A stretch of DNA of 64,000 nt from Palsa-883 sp963847615 (GTDB lineage Bacteria; Pseudomonadota; Alphaproteobacteria; Acetobacterales; Acetobacteraceae), in contig CAWKAN010000021.1 of assembly GCA_963847615.1 (NCBI GenBank), forward strand, positions 129,465 to 193,464. Direction: 5' to 3'. This document shows, piece after piece, positions 1-8,834 of the stretch; positions within the stretch are counted from its first letter, which is position 1; every line of letters starts with the position of its first letter. The notes beneath the pieces were generated by a model. The model made no database searches. It was not told the DNA's origin and saw nothing but the letters and a program-made list of their open reading frames with translations. A program made the translations under genes and the position numbers.

Positions 1-1023
1 CGTCGCCTGCATGATGCTGAACCCGGCGCCGCCGATCCCGGTCAGCACCAGCGCCGCGCCGGCGGTGAGCGGCTGCGCCGCCAGGGCGAACACCGTCAGC
101 ATGACCATGTAGCTGGTCACGCCGCCCAGATAGGTGCGCGCGTAGAAGCGCGGCCCGACGCACAGCGCGATGACGGTGGCGCCGATGAAGGCGCCGACTC
201 CGTCCATGCTGGCCATGATGCCGATCCAGGCCGGCGTCAGATGCAGCCGGTCCTGCGCGATCACCGGCACCATCGAGGTGAATGGCCAGGCGAACACGTT
301 GTAGATCACGGTGATCACCAGCGTGCCGACCAGCCGCCGGTCCTGGCGCACCAGCGCCAGCCCGTCGCGCATGTGCGCGAACACCGATCCGCCGTCGCGC
401 TGGCCGGCGGCGTTGCGGTAGCGCAGGCCGAGCACCGCGAGCAGCGACGAGGTGTACAGCAGCACGCTGAGCACGAAGGCGCCGCCGATGCCGACGGTGG
501 CGAACAGGATGCCGCCGACCGTCGGGCCCAGCATGCGGCTGGCATTGTTGGTGCCGACATCGATCGACATCGCCACGCCCATCTGCTGGCTGCCGACCAC
601 CTCGCCGATCATGACGCGGCGCACCGGGTTGTCGGTCGCCCAGCCGAGCCCGTTGATGAAGCTGGCCAGCGCAAGCTGCCAGACCGCGAGGTGCCCGCCA
701 TAGGCCAGCACCGCCAGCGAGGCCGAGGTGCAGCCCATCAACGCGATGACGCCGAGTTGCGCCGTGCGCCGCTCGATCCGTTCCGCCGCGGCGCCCAGCA
801 CCGCGCCGAACAGCCCCATCGGCAGCAGCCGCAGCATGGTCATCATGGCGACCAGGAAGGGCGAATGGGTGGCGCGATAGACGAAGACCGCGACCGCCAG
901 GGTCTCCAGCCAGCGCACCACGAACACGATCAACCCGGCGTACCACAGGCGCCAGAAGTCGGTGTTGGCAAACAGCGCCGCCATGCGCGCCGGCGCGCGG
1001 CGCGCCGTGCTGATCTCGCTCAC
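1..1023 (-). CDS. MFS exporter, N-terminal part (runs off left edge)
   Basis: The frame is open for 341 codons and leaves the window at base 1, so the C-terminus is missing. The product is a polytopic inner-membrane protein of the MFS_3/EntS-like group of the major facilitator superfamily, which export small molecules with proton exchange. About nine hydrophobic segments alternate with short charged loops, and the loop after the second segment contains the basic string AERIERRTAQ, placed where the MFS signature loop is expected. I chose GTG at 1023 because GAGGGAA lies about ten bases upstream; ATG at 984 is the alternative. The substrate cannot be read from the sequence. Confidence is high for the family only. 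Confidence 0.85.
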   Translation of the reverse strand, partial: MSEISTARRAPARMAALFANTDFWRLWYAGLIVFVVRWLETLAVAVFVYRATHSPFLVAMMTMLRLLPMGLFGAVLGAAAERIERRTAQLGVIALMGCTSASLAVLAYGGHLAVWQLALASFINGLGWATDNPVRRVMIGEVVGSQQMGVAMSIDVGTNNASRMLGPTVGGILFATVGIGGAFVLSVLLYTSSLLAVLGLRYRNAAGQRDGGSVFAHMRDGLALVRQDRRLVGTLVITVIYNVFAWPFTSMVPVIAQDRLHLTPAWIGIMASMDGVGAFIGATVIALCVGPRFYARTYLGGVTSYMVMLTVFALAAQPLTAGAALVLTGIGGAGFSIMQAT

Positions 1024-1439
1024 GGTTCGGACGTTCCCTCAAGGTCGCGGCGTGTCGCCGACACTTGCCGCGAGTTTGGGCGTTCTACCGGGCGGGGGCA
1101 ACCTCGGCGTGGTTCTGGGGCCTGGTTCTCGGCGTGGTTCTGGGGCGTGGTTTGGTGCCGGCGCCTCACCGGCCTGGCACCGCGCCCACCTGGCACGAAA
1201 CTTCCCCAATACCCGGCCGGTCCGGTTTCTCCCTGGACACGGACAGCCTCCCCGCCGCGCCCCGGGTATTGCTGCCCGGCGTTGGGGGGTGCAGCCGTTG
1301 CGCGGGCCTGCACGGCGTCGGTGTGGCTGAGGACGCTACAACTTTGCGTTATGCACAGGCGGATCGCACGCTGGCGCCCTGCCGCGCCGGACCGAGCGCA
1401 ACGGGTGCGGCGACGGAGAACACTGCGGCCGGACCAAAC
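1024..1439. other. Intergenic, short direct repeats, no gene seen
   Basis: No frame here looks protein-coding. The only structure is a 17-bp direct repeat, TCGGCGTGGTTCTGGGG, at 1104-1120 and again at 1129-1145. The stretch separates the MFS gene start from the end of the DUF2934 gene, and both genes read leftwards, so it should hold the MFS promoter. Confidence 0.5.
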
Positions 1440-1766
1440 TCAGGTTTGCCTGGCCGCGCGGCGCGCCTTCTTGCGGGTCATCGGAGCCGCCAGATGATCG
1501 CCCTGGTCGGTGAGCTGGCCGGGGAACTCTCCCAAATTCTCCTGCAGCTCGGCTTCCTCCACCGGCTGCACGGGCTCGATCTCGCCGTGGTGTGCGGTCA
1601 TCGGATTCGGCAGTTGCCCGGCCGTTGGGTTGTCGATGATCCCTTGCAGTTCCCGCGCCCGCTCCAGATACTCGTCCAGCCGACCCGGCGGCGCGCCATC
1701 GTCGCGCCACATGCGCTGCGCGCGCTGCCGCACCGCTGCGTCGTGGTCTGTCTTGCGTTGGGCCAT
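1440..1766 (-). CDS. DUF2934 domain protein
   Basis: This is a 108-residue soluble, highly charged protein. The N-terminal 40 residues (AVRQRAQRMWRDDGAPPGR followed by a Leu/Glu-rich helix) match the DUF2934 pattern, a short helical domain common in alphaproteobacteria and of unknown function. The start at 1766 is supported by GGAGG six bases upstream; an upstream in-frame ATG at 1826 lacks such a site. The tail ends in the basic run RKKARRAAR, which could bind nucleic acid, but this is only a guess. It stands alone, with a P-type repeat just upstream. Confidence 0.75.
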   Translation of the reverse strand: MAQRKTDHDAAVRQRAQRMWRDDGAPPGRLDEYLERARELQGIIDNPTAGQLPNPMTAHHGEIEPVQPVEEAELQENLGEFPGQLTDQGDHLAAPMTRKKARRAARQT

Positions 1767-1870
1767 GGCAACCTCCGCCGCTGGTTGACACGTTAGCAGG
1801 TGATGGCGTTTTGCAGGTTGATCCACATCAATGCCCAGGCCGGTTTCAAGCTCAACCGACGTCCTGAATC

Positions 1871-2054
1871 GCTCTTATGGCGTTGACTGTTGGACGGCCC
1901 GTAGGGCGGAAAAGCGCAGCGCCTTCCGCCACCGCCGGGCGCGCCGCTCGCATCTGCCGACGTCCCCAACAACATATCCCGCCACCGTCCGATGGCGGAA
2001 GGCGCTGCGCTTTTCCGCCCTACGGGGCCGTCCAACAGCCAACGCCATATGAGC
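1871..2054. repeat. P element copy 1 (MITE-like palindrome)
   Basis: This is a 184-bp element with terminal inverted repeats of about 60 bp around a unique core of about 70 bp. The arms contain GTAGGGCGGAAAAGCGCAGC and its complement. Four further copies lie at 5853, 13019, 17842 and 22388. The outer ends read GCTC(A/T)TATGGCGTTGAC and the inverse. The copy is slightly diverged (GCTCTTATGG at the left end, CAGCCAACGCC at the right). Confidence 0.85.
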
Positions 2055-2114
2055 CAAATACATAATCCGTCTTCGCGCGGCATTGCTGCGGCGGCCGCGC
2101 GACAGGCCAACGAC

Positions 2115-4553
2115 TCACGACGGTGCTACGAGATCGCCCGACCGGTTGGCGGCGTGGGAAACGGGCAGCAGCCCGCGGCGGGACGGCATCGCGGTCACCT
2201 CGATCAGCGCCGCGGCAACCTCGGCGAACACTGCGCCCCAGTCCCCCGGATGCGGCTGGCGGAACAGCGTCGCGGTCGGATACCAGGGCGAGTCGCTGCG
2301 CCCGGTCAGCCAACGCCAACAGGCATCGTGGCGGTTCAGGATCCAGACCGGCTTGCCCAGCGCGCCGGCCAGATGCGCGGTCGCGGTATCGACCGTGATC
2401 ACCAGGTCCAGTGCCTCGATCAGCGCGGCGGTGTCGGCGAAATCTTCCAGCTCATTGGTCCAGTCATGGACCGGCAAACCGTCAGGCGGCTGGGCGAGCT
2501 GTTCCGCGGCCGGGCCTTTTTGCAGCGACACCAGGCTGACCCCGCGCACCGCGGCGAGCGGCGCCCAGGCCGCGAGCGCGGTCGAGCGGCGGCGATCGAT
2601 CGCGTTCGCGCCGGGCAGGCCTTGCCGCCGTTCGCCCGCCCAGCAGATGCCGACAAGCAGCCCCGGCAAGTGCGCCAGGCGCGCCCGCCAGGCGCCGACG
2701 GCAGCCGGGTCGGCGGCGAGATACGGCACGCGGCACGGGACGGTCGCAAGCGTCGTGCCGCAGGCGAGCGGCAGGCTCAGCAATGGGCAATGCAGGTCGA
2801 ACGGGGGCGGCGCCTCGGCGTGGCGCTCCGCTTGAACCCGCGCCTGGCCTGCCAGTTGGTTTCCCCCGGGGACAACGGTTTCCTGCGCAACCAGCGTCAC
2901 CGCCCGCTTCAGGCTCGCCATCAGCCGCAGCAGCGGGCGCTGCACCTCGAAGACGATCCGCGCGCCCGGCGCCAGCAGCGGCAAATAGCGGCAGAACTGC
3001 AGCGTGTCGCCAAAACCCTGCTCGGCGTGCACCAGCAGCGTGCGCCCAGCCAGGTCGGTCTCGCCGAGCCACGGCGGGGCGGCGAAGCTGCGGCGCGCCG
3101 GGCGCCGGTCCGCCGCCTCCCAGCGCGCCTCGTATTTGCGCCAGCCGGTCGGGTAGTCGCCCAGCGCCAGGCGCGACAGGCTTTCGTTCCAGTGCCCGTC
3201 GGCATGGTCCGGGCGCAGCGCCTGGACGCGCGCGAAATCGTCCAGCGCCGCGTCGTGGCGGGTCAGCCGTTGCAGCGCCCCGCCGCGGTTGAGCCACGCC
3301 TCGGGGAAATCCGGCCGCAGCGCCAGTGCCCGGTCATAGCCGGCCAGCGCCGCGTCAAGCCGGTCGAACCGCAGCAGCACGTTCGCGCGATTGTAGTGTG
3401 CCTCGGCATAGGCCGGATCGAGCGCCACCGCGCGGTCATAGGCGGCCAGCGCCTCGGCCGTCCGGTCGAGCGCGGTCAGCGCGTTGCCGCGGCTGACCTG
3501 GGCAGCGGCATGCTCCGGTGCCCGCGCGGCCGCGGCGTCGAAGCTGGCGAGCGCCTCGGCGTGCCGGCCGAGGCGCAGCAGCGCATTGCCGATGTTGAGG
3601 TTGACGTCCCGGTGGTCTGGCACCAGCGCCTGCACCGCGCGGTAGCTGGCCAGTCCGTCCTCGACGCGGCCGAGGCCCAGCAGCGCGTTGCCGCGGTTGA
3701 GCAGCGCATCGGCGTGGTCCGGCCGCAGCGCCAGCACGCGGTCGAAGCTCGCGACCGCATCGGCGTGGTGCGCCAGGGTGTAAAGCACCGTGCCCTGGTT
3801 ATACAGCGCCTCGACGAAATCCGGGCGCAGCGCGACCGCGCGCGCGAAGCCGGACAGCGCCTCCGCCAGCCGCCCCATCGCCATCAGCACGACGCCGCGC
3901 AGGTTCGAGGCGTCGGCCAGCAGCGGGGCGAGCGTCAGCGCCCGATCGATCGCGCCGAGCGCCTCGGCGTGGCGGCCGAGATGGCTCAGCGCGATGCCGC
4001 GGTTCAGATGCAACTCGCCCAGCGTCGGGTTCAGCGCGATCGCCGCGTTGAAGGCCGCCAGCGCCGGCTCGGCCTGGCCGAGGCGCAGCAGGGCGCTGCC
4101 GCGGTTCGCCACCGCCGCGGCGAAGTCCGGCCGCAGCGCCACCGCCGCGTCGAAGGCGGCGAGGGCCTCGGTCTGGCGCTGTTCGGCGAGCAGCACGGTG
4201 CCGCGCGCGTCGTGCGCCTCGGCCAGGGTGGGGTCGAGCGCGATGGCGCGATCGAGGCTGGCCAGCGCCTCGGCGCGGCGGCCGATCCGGCCCAGCGCCT
4301 GGCCGTGCCCGCTGGCAATCGCGGCGGAGGCCGGGGCGGCGGTCGCCGCCGCGGCCAGCAGCGCCGCGGCTTCCGCGGCGCGATCGGTGGCGAGGCAGAG
4401 CAACGCCAGGCTGTGCAGGGCTTCCGGGTCGGCCGGGTCCACGGCGAGGAGGTCACGCAAGATCGCCTCGGCGGCGGCGTTCCGCCGGGCAAGGATCAGC
4501 TCGGCGGCGCGGGCGAAGCGTCCGGCGCGGTCAGGCGATGCTGGCGCCGCCAA
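2115..4553 (-). CDS. TPR-repeat protein with C-terminal GT9-like glycosyltransferase domain
   Basis: The 812-residue protein begins with about fourteen 34-residue tetratricopeptide repeats (roughly residues 10-500) of the form A...G.AL..LGR..EAL..., a protein-protein interaction superhelix. Residues from about 540 to 800 resemble the ADP-heptose:LPS heptosyltransferase (GT9) fold, with the typical segment VDTATAHLAGALGKPVW followed by a Trp-rich region. Such TPR-GT fusions are common in Rhodospirillales and often described as O-linked glycosyltransferase-like; the acceptor is unknown. The frame begins with TTG at 4553, only 15 bases after the lipoprotein gene, so the two are probably co-transcribed. 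The ribosome site (GGCGGCGGAC) is weak and the start is uncertain. Confidence 0.85.
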   Translation of the reverse strand: MAAPASPDRAGRFARAAELILARRNAAAEAILRDLLAVDPADPEALHSLALLCLATDRAAEAAALLAAAATAAPASAAIASGHGQALGRIGRRAEALASLDRAIALDPTLAEAHDARGTVLLAEQRQTEALAAFDAAVALRPDFAAAVANRGSALLRLGQAEPALAAFNAAIALNPTLGELHLNRGIALSHLGRHAEALGAIDRALTLAPLLADASNLRGVVLMAMGRLAEALSGFARAVALRPDFVEALYNQGTVLYTLAHHADAVASFDRVLALRPDHADALLNRGNALLGLGRVEDGLASYRAVQALVPDHRDVNLNIGNALLRLGRHAEALASFDAAAARAPEHAAAQVSRGNALTALDRTAEALAAYDRAVALDPAYAEAHYNRANVLLRFDRLDAALAGYDRALALRPDFPEAWLNRGGALQRLTRHDAALDDFARVQALRPDHADGHWNESLSRLALGDYPTGWRKYEARWEAADRRPARRSFAAPPWLGETDLAGRTLLVHAEQGFGDTLQFCRYLPLLAPGARIVFEVQRPLLRLMASLKRAVTLVAQETVVPGGNQLAGQARVQAERHAEAPPPFDLHCPLLSLPLACGTTLATVPCRVPYLAADPAAVGAWRARLAHLPGLLVGICWAGERRQGLPGANAIDRRRSTALAAWAPLAAVRGVSLVSLQKGPAAEQLAQPPDGLPVHDWTNELEDFADTAALIEALDLVITVDTATAHLAGALGKPVWILNRHDACWRWLTGRSDSPWYPTATLFRQPHPGDWGAVFAEVAAALIEVTAMPSRRGLLPVSHAANRSGDLVAPS

Positions 4554-4568
4554 GGGTCCGCCGCCGGC

Positions 4569-4775
4569 TCAATTGTAGTTGTAGTAGCGCTGTTCCGCGC
4601 CCGAGTTCGCGCCGGCCGAGGGCAGGCCCGGCGTCGGCACCGTGGCCTCGTCCGGCGTGACCGTCGGCGGCACGGGCGGCGCCGGGCCGGTGATCCCGAG
4701 CGATTCCGGCGTCCGGTCGCAGCCAGCTTGCAGCGCGACGACGATCAGTCCGGCCAATAGGGGTGCCCAGCGCAT
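4569..4775 (-). CDS. Small proline-rich lipoprotein
   Basis: This 68-residue protein starts MRWAPLLAGLIVVALQAGC, a short signal peptide ending in a clear lipobox (LQAGC) with Cys19 as the predicted lipidation site. The mature part is rich in Pro, Thr and Gly and ends with a Tyr/Asn tail (RYYNYN). I recognise no family. It lies 15 bases upstream of the TPR/GT9-like gene on the same strand and is likely in one transcript with it. Outer-membrane or periplasmic anchoring is expected from the lipobox. Confidence 0.7.
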   Translation of the reverse strand: MRWAPLLAGLIVVALQAGCDRTPESLGITGPAPPVPPTVTPDEATVPTPGLPSAGANSGAEQRYYNYN

Positions 4776-4830
4776 GCCCGCATCATCGCCCCAGGCGCCG
4801 GCGTCTGTCCATCGCCGGCGCGGCTTATTT

Positions 4831-5156
4831 CAGGACCATCGGGCGAACCGAAAGCAAGCCGGGGCTCCGCCCCGAACCCCGCCAGGGGGCTTTGCCCCCT
4901 GGACCCCCACCAGAGGCGGAGCCTCTGGAACTCCATCCATTGGAGTGGGTGATGGGGAGGGGGCGTATGGGCGCGGCGTCAGTGCCGTCCGGCACGCCGG
5001 ACGGCACTGACGCCGCGCCCATACGCCCCCTCCCCATCACCCACTCCCAGTGAAGGGTTCCAAGGGCTCGCCCTTGGCGGGGTTCCAAGGGGCAGCGCCC
5101 CTTGGTGGGGTCCGGGGCGGAGCCCCGGCTTGCTTTCGGTTCGCCCGATGGTCCTG
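4831..5156. repeat. H element copy 1: 326-bp near-palindrome with perfect 52-bp central stem
   Basis: The centre (4942-4993 against 4996-5047) is a perfect 52-bp inverted repeat with a 2-base spacer. Outward from it lie small hairpin modules such as CCAGAGGCGGAGCCTCTGG and CCAAGGGCGAGCCCTTGG. The outermost 40 bases of each arm (beginning CAGGACCATCGGGCGAACCG) are complementary to each other but are not found in the other H copies. It sits upstream of the small lipoprotein gene, between two leftward genes. A simple terminator role is unlikely at this size. Confidence 0.9.
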
Positions 5157-5231
5157 CGGCTTGTTTGGTCCGCCCGCCATGCCGCGACCCGGAACCCGCG
5201 ACGCTGCGCACCCGGTCGCTCCCGCCGCCCC

Positions 5232-5480
5232 CTAACGCCAGATCGGCTTACCAAGGTTGACAGCGTTCGGGCTGGTGGCGGCGCCGCCGACGGCGCCCAC
5301 CGCGCCACCGACCAGCGCGCCGACCAGCGGCGCGCCACCGGTCGCCGCCACGATCCCGGCGCCCGCGGCGGCGCCCAGCAACCCGCCGGACGCCGCCCGG
5401 TCGCCCGGGCTGTAGCCGCAGGCCGCCAGGCCCAGAGCCATCGCCATCAGCGTCGCCGCACTCATGGTCGTGCGAAACAT
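5232..5480 (-). CDS. Glycine-zipper lipoprotein
   Basis: The 82-residue product has a signal peptide with lipobox LAAC (Cys21) and then a Gly/Ala-rich zipper (GGLLGAAAGAGIVAATGG and GALVGGAVGAVGG), the pattern of the glycine-zipper outer-membrane lipoproteins. Such proteins insert in or associate with the outer membrane; no precise function is known. The start at 5480 is supported by GGAGGACG seven bases upstream. It is a single gene bounded on one side by the H1 palindrome and on the other by the R-P-Q repeat cluster. Confidence 0.75.
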   Translation of the reverse strand: MFRTTMSAATLMAMALGLAACGYSPGDRAASGGLLGAAAGAGIVAATGGAPLVGALVGGAVGAVGGAATSPNAVNLGKPIWR

Positions 5481-5750
5481 TGCTCGTCCTCCGATCCGTT
5501 CGCCCCACGCCCTCGGACATTTTCATGCCGCATCTTCAGATGTTTCCCGTCGTATCCTCACATATAGGGCGGTTCGGCCGGCGATGGTAGTCACAGCCGG
5601 GTGAGCGGGCCGCCGACGCCGCTTGCCGCGGGCGTCGGGCGCGGCGCAGTCCGCTTGCGGGCCATGCCGGGGAGCCGATGCGCCATCGTCACCGGCCGCG
5701 TCGGCGCCCGGAAGGCGCCGCCACCTGGCCCACGTCCCCCGCCCCTTGCG

Positions 5751-5852
5751 CTACGGGATTCACCCCCCCTGCCCGCGATTGTTCAACCGACCGGTCGGCC
5801 CTCGGCGGGTTCGCAGCGTCCGCAGGCAAGCAAGCAAGCAAGCAAGAATTTG
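5751..5852. repeat. R repeat copy (first)
   Basis: This segment begins CTACGGGATTCACCC, contains GACCGGTCGG and ends in tandem CAAG tetranucleotides before AGAATTT. The same segment adjoins P elements at 13204-13301 (inverted), 17786-17841 and 22289-22387. It always lies on the same side of P. Confidence 0.8.
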
Positions 5853-6037
5853 GCTCATATGGCGTTGACGGTTGGACGGCCCCGTAGGGCGGAAAAGCGC
5901 AGCGCCTTCCGCCACCGCCGGGCGAGCCGCTCGCATCTGCCGACGTCCCCAACAACATATCCCGCCACCGTCCGACGGCGGAAGGCGCTGCGCTTTTCCG
6001 CCCTACGGGGCCGTCCAACAGTCAACGCCATATGAGC
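5853..6037. repeat. P element copy 2 (MITE-like palindrome)
   Basis: This is a full-length 185-bp copy starting GCTCATATGGCG and ending CGCCATATGAGC, with terminal inverted repeats of about 60 bp. The core has the same orientation as in copies 1, 3 and 4. Confidence 0.9.
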
Positions 6038-6040
6038 CAA

Positions 6041-6287
6041 GAATTTTAACCCGGAGGAAGCGCGGAGGGCCACGCAGGGCCACGGAGAAGGCATCGATGC
6101 GCTGCGCGCGGTGCCGGAACCGACGACCGCGCGAAGCGCCCAAATTCCTTGCTTCTCCGTGGCCCTGCGTGGCCCTCCGCGCTTCCTCCGTGTTGGAATC
6201 CTTAACTTGCTTGCGATGCAGCCAGCGCCCAGGTCGCATCACCGGAGCGCGCCGACCGCCGCGGGCAACGATCGGTGAATGCCGTAG
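6041..6287. repeat. Q repeat copy (full)
   Basis: The segment starts GAATTTTAACCCGGAGG and contains an inverted repeat of about 36 bp (GAGGAAGCGCGGAGGGCCAC and its complement, at about 6055 and 6185) around a 75-base core. A second full copy is at 18003-18250; fragments lie at 12951-13018 and 22573-22605. It immediately follows P2. Confidence 0.85.
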
Positions 6288-6573
6288 GCCCCTTGCGGGG
6301 GGCGCCGGGGGCAGGCTGCGAGTGCCACCGTCAGCGCCGGATCCACTCGTCTCCCCGACCCGCTCCGGCAATGGAAGCGGGCGAATTTGCCTCCCTGTGG
6401 CCTCTTCCGGCGACTTCCGGAACAAACCACCGGGCGAACCGCGTCCCGGGGCGACACCGCCGCCTTGCGTCCATTCGCGCCGGCGACCGACCTGGGCAAC
6501 CGCCCCTTGTGAACCGGCGGGCGGGGGGCTAAGCCCTGCGCCTTCGCATCGCACCGCCCCGAAGGTTCCTTGT

Positions 6574-7617
6574 ATGTTTTCTCGGCTGCTGGGCTTCATG
6601 TCAGCCGACATGGCCATCGATCTCGGCACCGCCAACACCCTGGTCTACGTCAAGGGGCGCGGCATCGTGCTGGCCGAGCCCTCGGTGGTCGCCATCGCCG
6701 AGGTGCGCGGCAAGAAGCACGTCCTCGCGGTGGGCGAGGAGGCCAAGCTGATGCTCGGCCGCACCCCCGGCAACATCTCCGCCATCCGCCCGCTGCGCGA
6801 CGGCGTGATCGCCGATTTCGAGGTGGCGGAGGAGATGATCAAGCATTTCATCCGCAAGGTGCACAACCGCCGCGGCTTCGCCTCGCCGGTGATCATCGTC
6901 TGCGTCCCGTCGGGCTCGACCGCGGTGGAACGACGCGCCATCCAGGAAAGCGCCGAAAGCGCCGGCGCGCGCAAGGTGATGCTGATCGAGGAGCCGATGG
7001 CCGCGGCGATCGGTGCCGGACTGCCGGTGACCGAGCCGTCGGGGTCCATGGTGGTCGATATCGGCGGCGGCACGACGGAGGTCGCGGTGATCTCGCTCGG
7101 CGGCATCGTCTATGCCCGCAGCGTGCGCGTCGGCGGCGACAAGATGGACGAGGCGATCATCAGCTACATAAGGCGCAACCATAACCTGCTGATCGGCGAG
7201 TCCTCGGCCGAGCGGATCAAGCTGGAACTCGGCGCCGCCGCCATGTTCGACAACGACGACGACGGCCCATACCGCGAGGTCAAGGGGCGCGACCTGATGA
7301 ACGGCGTGCCGCGCGAGGTGCTGGTGAGCCAGCGGCAGATCGCCGAGAGCCTGGCCGAGCCGGTCAGCGCGATCGTCGAGGCGGTGAAGGTGGCGCTGGA
7401 GAACACGCCGCCGGAGCTGGCCGCCGACATCGTCGACAAGGGCATCGTGCTGACCGGCGGCGGGGCGCTGCTGCACCGTCTGGACGAGGTGCTGCGCGAG
7501 GCCACCGGCCTGCCGGTGGCGGTGGCCGAGGACCCGTTGCAGTGCGTCGCGCTGGGCACCGGGCGGGCGCTGGAGGAAATGCGCCGCCTGCGCAACGTGC
7601 TGACCAGCATGTACTGA
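6574..7617 (+). CDS. mreB: Rod-shape actin homologue MreB
   Basis: MreB is a cytoplasmic ATP-dependent actin homologue that forms membrane-bound filaments and positions the elongasome. The 347-residue length is normal. The actin-fold motifs are all present: phosphate 1 DLGTANT (residues 16-22), phosphate 2 VVDIGGGTTE (from about residue 160) and the adenosine motif LTGGGALL (from about 293). The start MFSRLLGFMSAD at 6574 is typical of alphaproteobacterial MreB, and GAAGG precedes it. It heads the mreB-mreC-mreD-mrdA-rodA series, but a 345-bp gap separates it from mreC, so mreB may have its own transcript end. Confidence 0.97.
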   Translation: MFSRLLGFMSADMAIDLGTANTLVYVKGRGIVLAEPSVVAIAEVRGKKHVLAVGEEAKLMLGRTPGNISAIRPLRDGVIADFEVAEEMIKHFIRKVHNRRGFASPVIIVCVPSGSTAVERRAIQESAESAGARKVMLIEEPMAAAIGAGLPVTEPSGSMVVDIGGGTTEVAVISLGGIVYARSVRVGGDKMDEAIISYIRRNHNLLIGESSAERIKLELGAAAMFDNDDDGPYREVKGRDLMNGVPREVLVSQRQIAESLAEPVSAIVEAVKVALENTPPELAADIVDKGIVLTGGGALLHRLDEVLREATGLPVAVAEDPLQCVALGTGRALEEMRRLRNVLTSMY

Positions 7618-7962
7618 CGCCTGTCGCCGAACCGGCGGACCCGCCGCCCTACCGGTTGGTTCGTCCTGCTGAACGGGCGGGGTCATTTCCGCTGGCCAAG
7701 GGTTGATCTTTTCGCCCGACCCTTTGCTCCGACCGGCACGACGAAGCCGCCATGCCGACGTCCGGCGATGCGCATTTTGGCGGGACGACGTGGTCTCTCG
7801 GCCAGCGCCGGACCGGCCCGGCGATGACGGAGAAACGGTGGCCGGATCAACCAAAAGGCGAATCGCTGGTCGCGGTCCGGCTATCGGTCGCGGCGGCGGA
7901 TCGGCTATAGGAGCGATGGCGCCGAACAAGATGGCATGTGCATCCAGGAGGACTGAGCGGAG
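7618..7962. other. Gap between mreB and mreC with S-type repeat remnant
   Basis: No gene is visible. Positions 7766-7830 (ATGCGCATTTTGGCGGGACG onward) match the stretch at 17660-17725, a degenerate copy of the common alphaproteobacterial palindrome built on GGCCGGGCTTGACCCGGCC. AGGAGG at about 7945 is the likely ribosome site for mreC. Confidence 0.5.
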
Positions 7963-8824
7963 GTGATCCGGCTGTCGATCCCGGCCCGGCAGGTCTTGGC
8001 GAAGCTGACCTTGCCGGTACTGATCGCCGCGTCGTTCGGCCTGCTGCTGGTGGGCAAGGCCGACACGGTGCTGGAGGAACGCGCCCGCGTCGCGCTCGGC
8101 GACTCGCTCGGGCCAATCTACACGGTGCTGTCCGAACCGCTCGCCCGGGTCCGTGGCGTGGTCGCCGGGATCGGCGGTCTGTGGGACATGCAGGCGGAGA
8201 ACGCCCGGCTGCGGACGGAGAACGCCCGGCTGCGGCAATGGCAGGCGACGGCGCTGGCGCTCGATGCCGAGGATCGCCGGCTGAAGGCCGAGCTGCACTG
8301 GGTGCCCGACCCGAGCCGTCGCGTTCGTCACCGCGCGCGTGGTCGCCGACGCCGGCGGGGTCTACGCCAAGGCGGTGCTGCTCGCGGTCGGGCCCAACCA
8401 CTCCATCCGTCGCGGCGAGATCGCGCTGGACCAAAGCGGCTTGGTGGGGCGGGTCAGCGAGGTGGGCGCGCGCACCGCGCGGGTGCTGCTGATCACCGAC
8501 CTGAACAGCCGCGTCCCGGTCATCCTGGAGCCGAGCGGCGGCCACGCGATCATGACCGGCACCAACGGGCCGCGGCCGCGGCTGCTCTACTGGTCGGACG
8601 GCGCGGCACCGCGCGAGGGCGAGCGGGTGGTGACCTCGCCGGAAGCCGGCGCCTTTCCGGCCAACCTGCCGGTCGGCACGGTACGCTACAACGCCGCCAA
8701 CGTGCCGGAGGTGCAGCCGGCGGCGCAGCTCGATCGGCTGCAGGTGGTGCGCATCTTCGACTACGGGTTGAACGGCATGGCGCCGCCCGAGGCGCCGCGA
8801 CCGCCCGGCGAGCAGCCGTACTGA
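7963..8824 (+). pseudogene. mreC: Rod-shape protein MreC, single-base frameshift
   Basis: MreC is a bitopic periplasmic scaffold linking MreB to PBP2. Residues 1-115 read in the first frame: an N-terminal membrane segment (VLIAASFGLLLVG) and the coiled coil ENARLRTENARLRQWQ. The conserved beta-domain (VVADAGGVYAKAVLLAVGP to the C-terminus) continues in the next frame. Removing one C at 8316-8317 joins them smoothly (WVPDPS then VAFVTARVV). The downstream half is fully conserved, which argues for a recent change or a sequencing error, because mreC is usually essential in rod-shaped cells. The start GTG at 7963 follows an in-frame stop and AGGAGG twelve bases earlier. Confidence 0.88.
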
Positions 8825-8834
8825 GGCCGCGGCG

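Noticed and set aside
1336..1791. Overlapping minus-strand frame of 151 codons
   Set aside because: It overlaps the DUF2934 gene in another frame; the DUF2934 frame has the ribosome site and domain pattern.
1992..4760. 922-codon plus-strand open frame
   Set aside because: It is antisense to the TPR/GT9-like gene; GC-rich codons keep the reverse frame open, and its product has no family pattern.
4831..5156. H element as an intrinsic terminator
   Set aside because: No T-run follows; the element is several times too long and lies between co-directional genes, even inside the mre operon.
6601..8331. 576-codon minus-strand frame opposite mreB
   Set aside because: It is the reverse shadow of mreB and the mreC start; His/Asp/Arg-rich composition is typical of antisense frames.
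7963..8824. Programmed frameshift in mreC
   Set aside because: The junction has no slippery heptamer or following pseudoknot that I can see, and five other genes show the same surplus-base pattern.
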